A stretch of DNA of 64,000 bases from contig JASWHV010000007.1 of the NCBI GenBank assembly GCA_030760725.1, positions 21,798,824 to 21,862,823 of the forward strand, in the 5' to 3' direction. The DNA is from Neostapfia colusana. Lineage: Eukaryota; Streptophyta; Magnoliopsida; Poales; Poaceae. How positions within the stretch are numbered: the first letter of the stretch is position 1; the number at the start of each line of letters is the position of its first letter. Both the position numbers and the translations under genes were made by a program. Positions 63,443 through 64,000 of the stretch are shown piece by piece. The notes under the pieces are model-generated. The model searched no databases and was not told the DNA's origin. It saw only the letters and a program-made list of their open reading frames with translations.

Positions 63443-64000
63443 ATGTCTCAACATGACAAGTCTCCATCCCTCTCCGACCCAAAGCGAGAAGAAGGTCGAC
63501 AAGAGCTACACCGCTGTTGTGAGGAGGAGGATGTAACACTTGCGCAAGAGCTAGCTCGTCGTGAAGCTTGAACCAAGAAGCGACACGAAATAGAGGCAGC
63601 TCAAGCTCAAGTTGAAGAAGAGCGCTCTAGCCGAAGAAAGAGGGTAGTCTCCTTAGGTGAAAAAGAAAGGGCCCAAGCGCCCGACAAAAGAAAAAGACCC
63701 ATGAATGAAGGAGAAGCGGCAAAGAGAAAAGGCAAAGCCCCAGTTTAGAAGGTGCCCATAAAAAATGCAGCACCAAGGAGAAGGGCACCTGCTAGCGGGG
63801 GAGTTGTCATTCGAGACCGTCCCGTGAGGTCAAGTGCGCCCCCACAAGGTCCCATTGGGCCCTTGGTCATGACACCTCCCATGAATAACCCCAACCGACA
63901 ACCAGAGCTTTCAAGCAACACCTTCCATGGGAAAGGCTCTGAAAAGGTAAGGAGATTTAGGGAAAAGGATCCCTACAAGTATGAGAAGGCCACACCGGAT
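63443..64000 (+). pseudogene. S1 ORF3, 5' part (continues past window end)
   Basis: ATG 63443 (MSQHDKSPSLSDPKREEG). In the same frame: TGA at about 63569, TAG at about 63746, a basic segment (EKERAQAPDKRKRPMNEGEA) and the conserved GPIGPLVMTPPMNN and FHGKGSEK, which align with SGPIGPLKMTAPIQG and FNGKGSDV of S3 ORF3. The rest lies outside the window. The N-terminus is Glu/Arg-rich and likely helical. Confidence 0.8.

Larger units (their letters stand above)
32827..64000 (+). mobile_element. S1: outer Sirevirus-like Ty1/copia element (5' LTR split; 3' end outside window)
   Basis: The 5' LTR begins TGAAAGTGCATCTAGGC at 32827, is cut by S2 at 33247, resumes at 56351 and ends CTCTAGGCAACTTTCA at 57439. 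The primer site TTGGTATCAGAGCC follows. Gag (57490-59887), a pol lacking protease (59880-62451), an ORF3 leader and the start of ORF3 (63443 on) follow. The 3' LTR lies beyond 64000. Long LTRs, large gag with coiled coil, iMet primer site and a third ORF after pol match the Sirevirus (SIRE/Maximus) lineage. It is inserted in C3. Stops, frameshifts and two internal deletions make gag-pol dead. Confidence 0.88.

Overview
The window is plant nuclear DNA, very probably from a grass. It carries grass-type Au SINEs, Stowaway and Tourist MITEs, hAT MITEs, an RTE-type LINE with a (TTG)n tail, Ty3/gypsy chromoviruses and large Sirevirus-like Ty1/copia elements. There are no bacterial features. Almost every long reading frame belongs to a transposable element (TE).

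Left half (1-29867, + strand): the scattered exons of one host gene, a DXO/Rai1-family decapping nuclease (DXO1-like, N-terminal exons outside the window). The exons are recognisable by splice phase and protein motifs, but the locus is broken: two 1-nt frameshifts, one in-frame stop, a gypsy element (G2, 21304-26746) inside an exon, and an RTE LINE (LINE-A, 807-16242) at an exon boundary with a 66-bp target duplication. LINE-A has been invaded by gypsy G1 (940-6113, itself holding a solo copia LTR), a GC-rich TIR element, a 572-bp solo LTR, a SINE tail, a 5'-truncated copia C2 (9325-14231) and a hAT MITE. A second RTE copy (LINE-B, 16677-19177) holds two hAT elements, one with a nested SINE. 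Introns further downstream hold SINEs and MITEs.

Right half (30631-64000): four levels of nesting. A copia fragment C3 (- strand, same family as C2) is cut by Sirevirus-like S1 (+ strand, starts 32827, runs past the window end). S1's 5' LTR is cut by S2 (- strand, 33248-56345, TSD GACGG). S2's gag region is cut by S3 (+ strand, 41472-52396, TSD ACCAT). All three S elements have LTRs of about 1.3-1.8 kb, an iMet-type primer site (TGGTATCAGAG), gag with a zinc knuckle and coiled coil, copia-order pol, and a third ORF (ORF3) between pol and the 3' LTR.

Most interesting signal: in all three S elements ORF3 is preceded by a candidate 333-344 nt GT-AG leader intron whose acceptor lies at or within a few nt of the ORF3 start. 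Arrays of the perfect palindrome CGGACTAGTCCG (S1, S3) or CGGACATGTCCG (S2) occupy the same places in each element: upstream of the LTR TATA box, near the LTR end, in the ORF3 leader and in the leader intron. The palindrome core (TA versus AT) differs between elements but is the same at all sites within one element. In S3 ORF3 is the only long intact frame while gag and pol are decayed. All statements rest on reading the sequence by eye; no database search was run.
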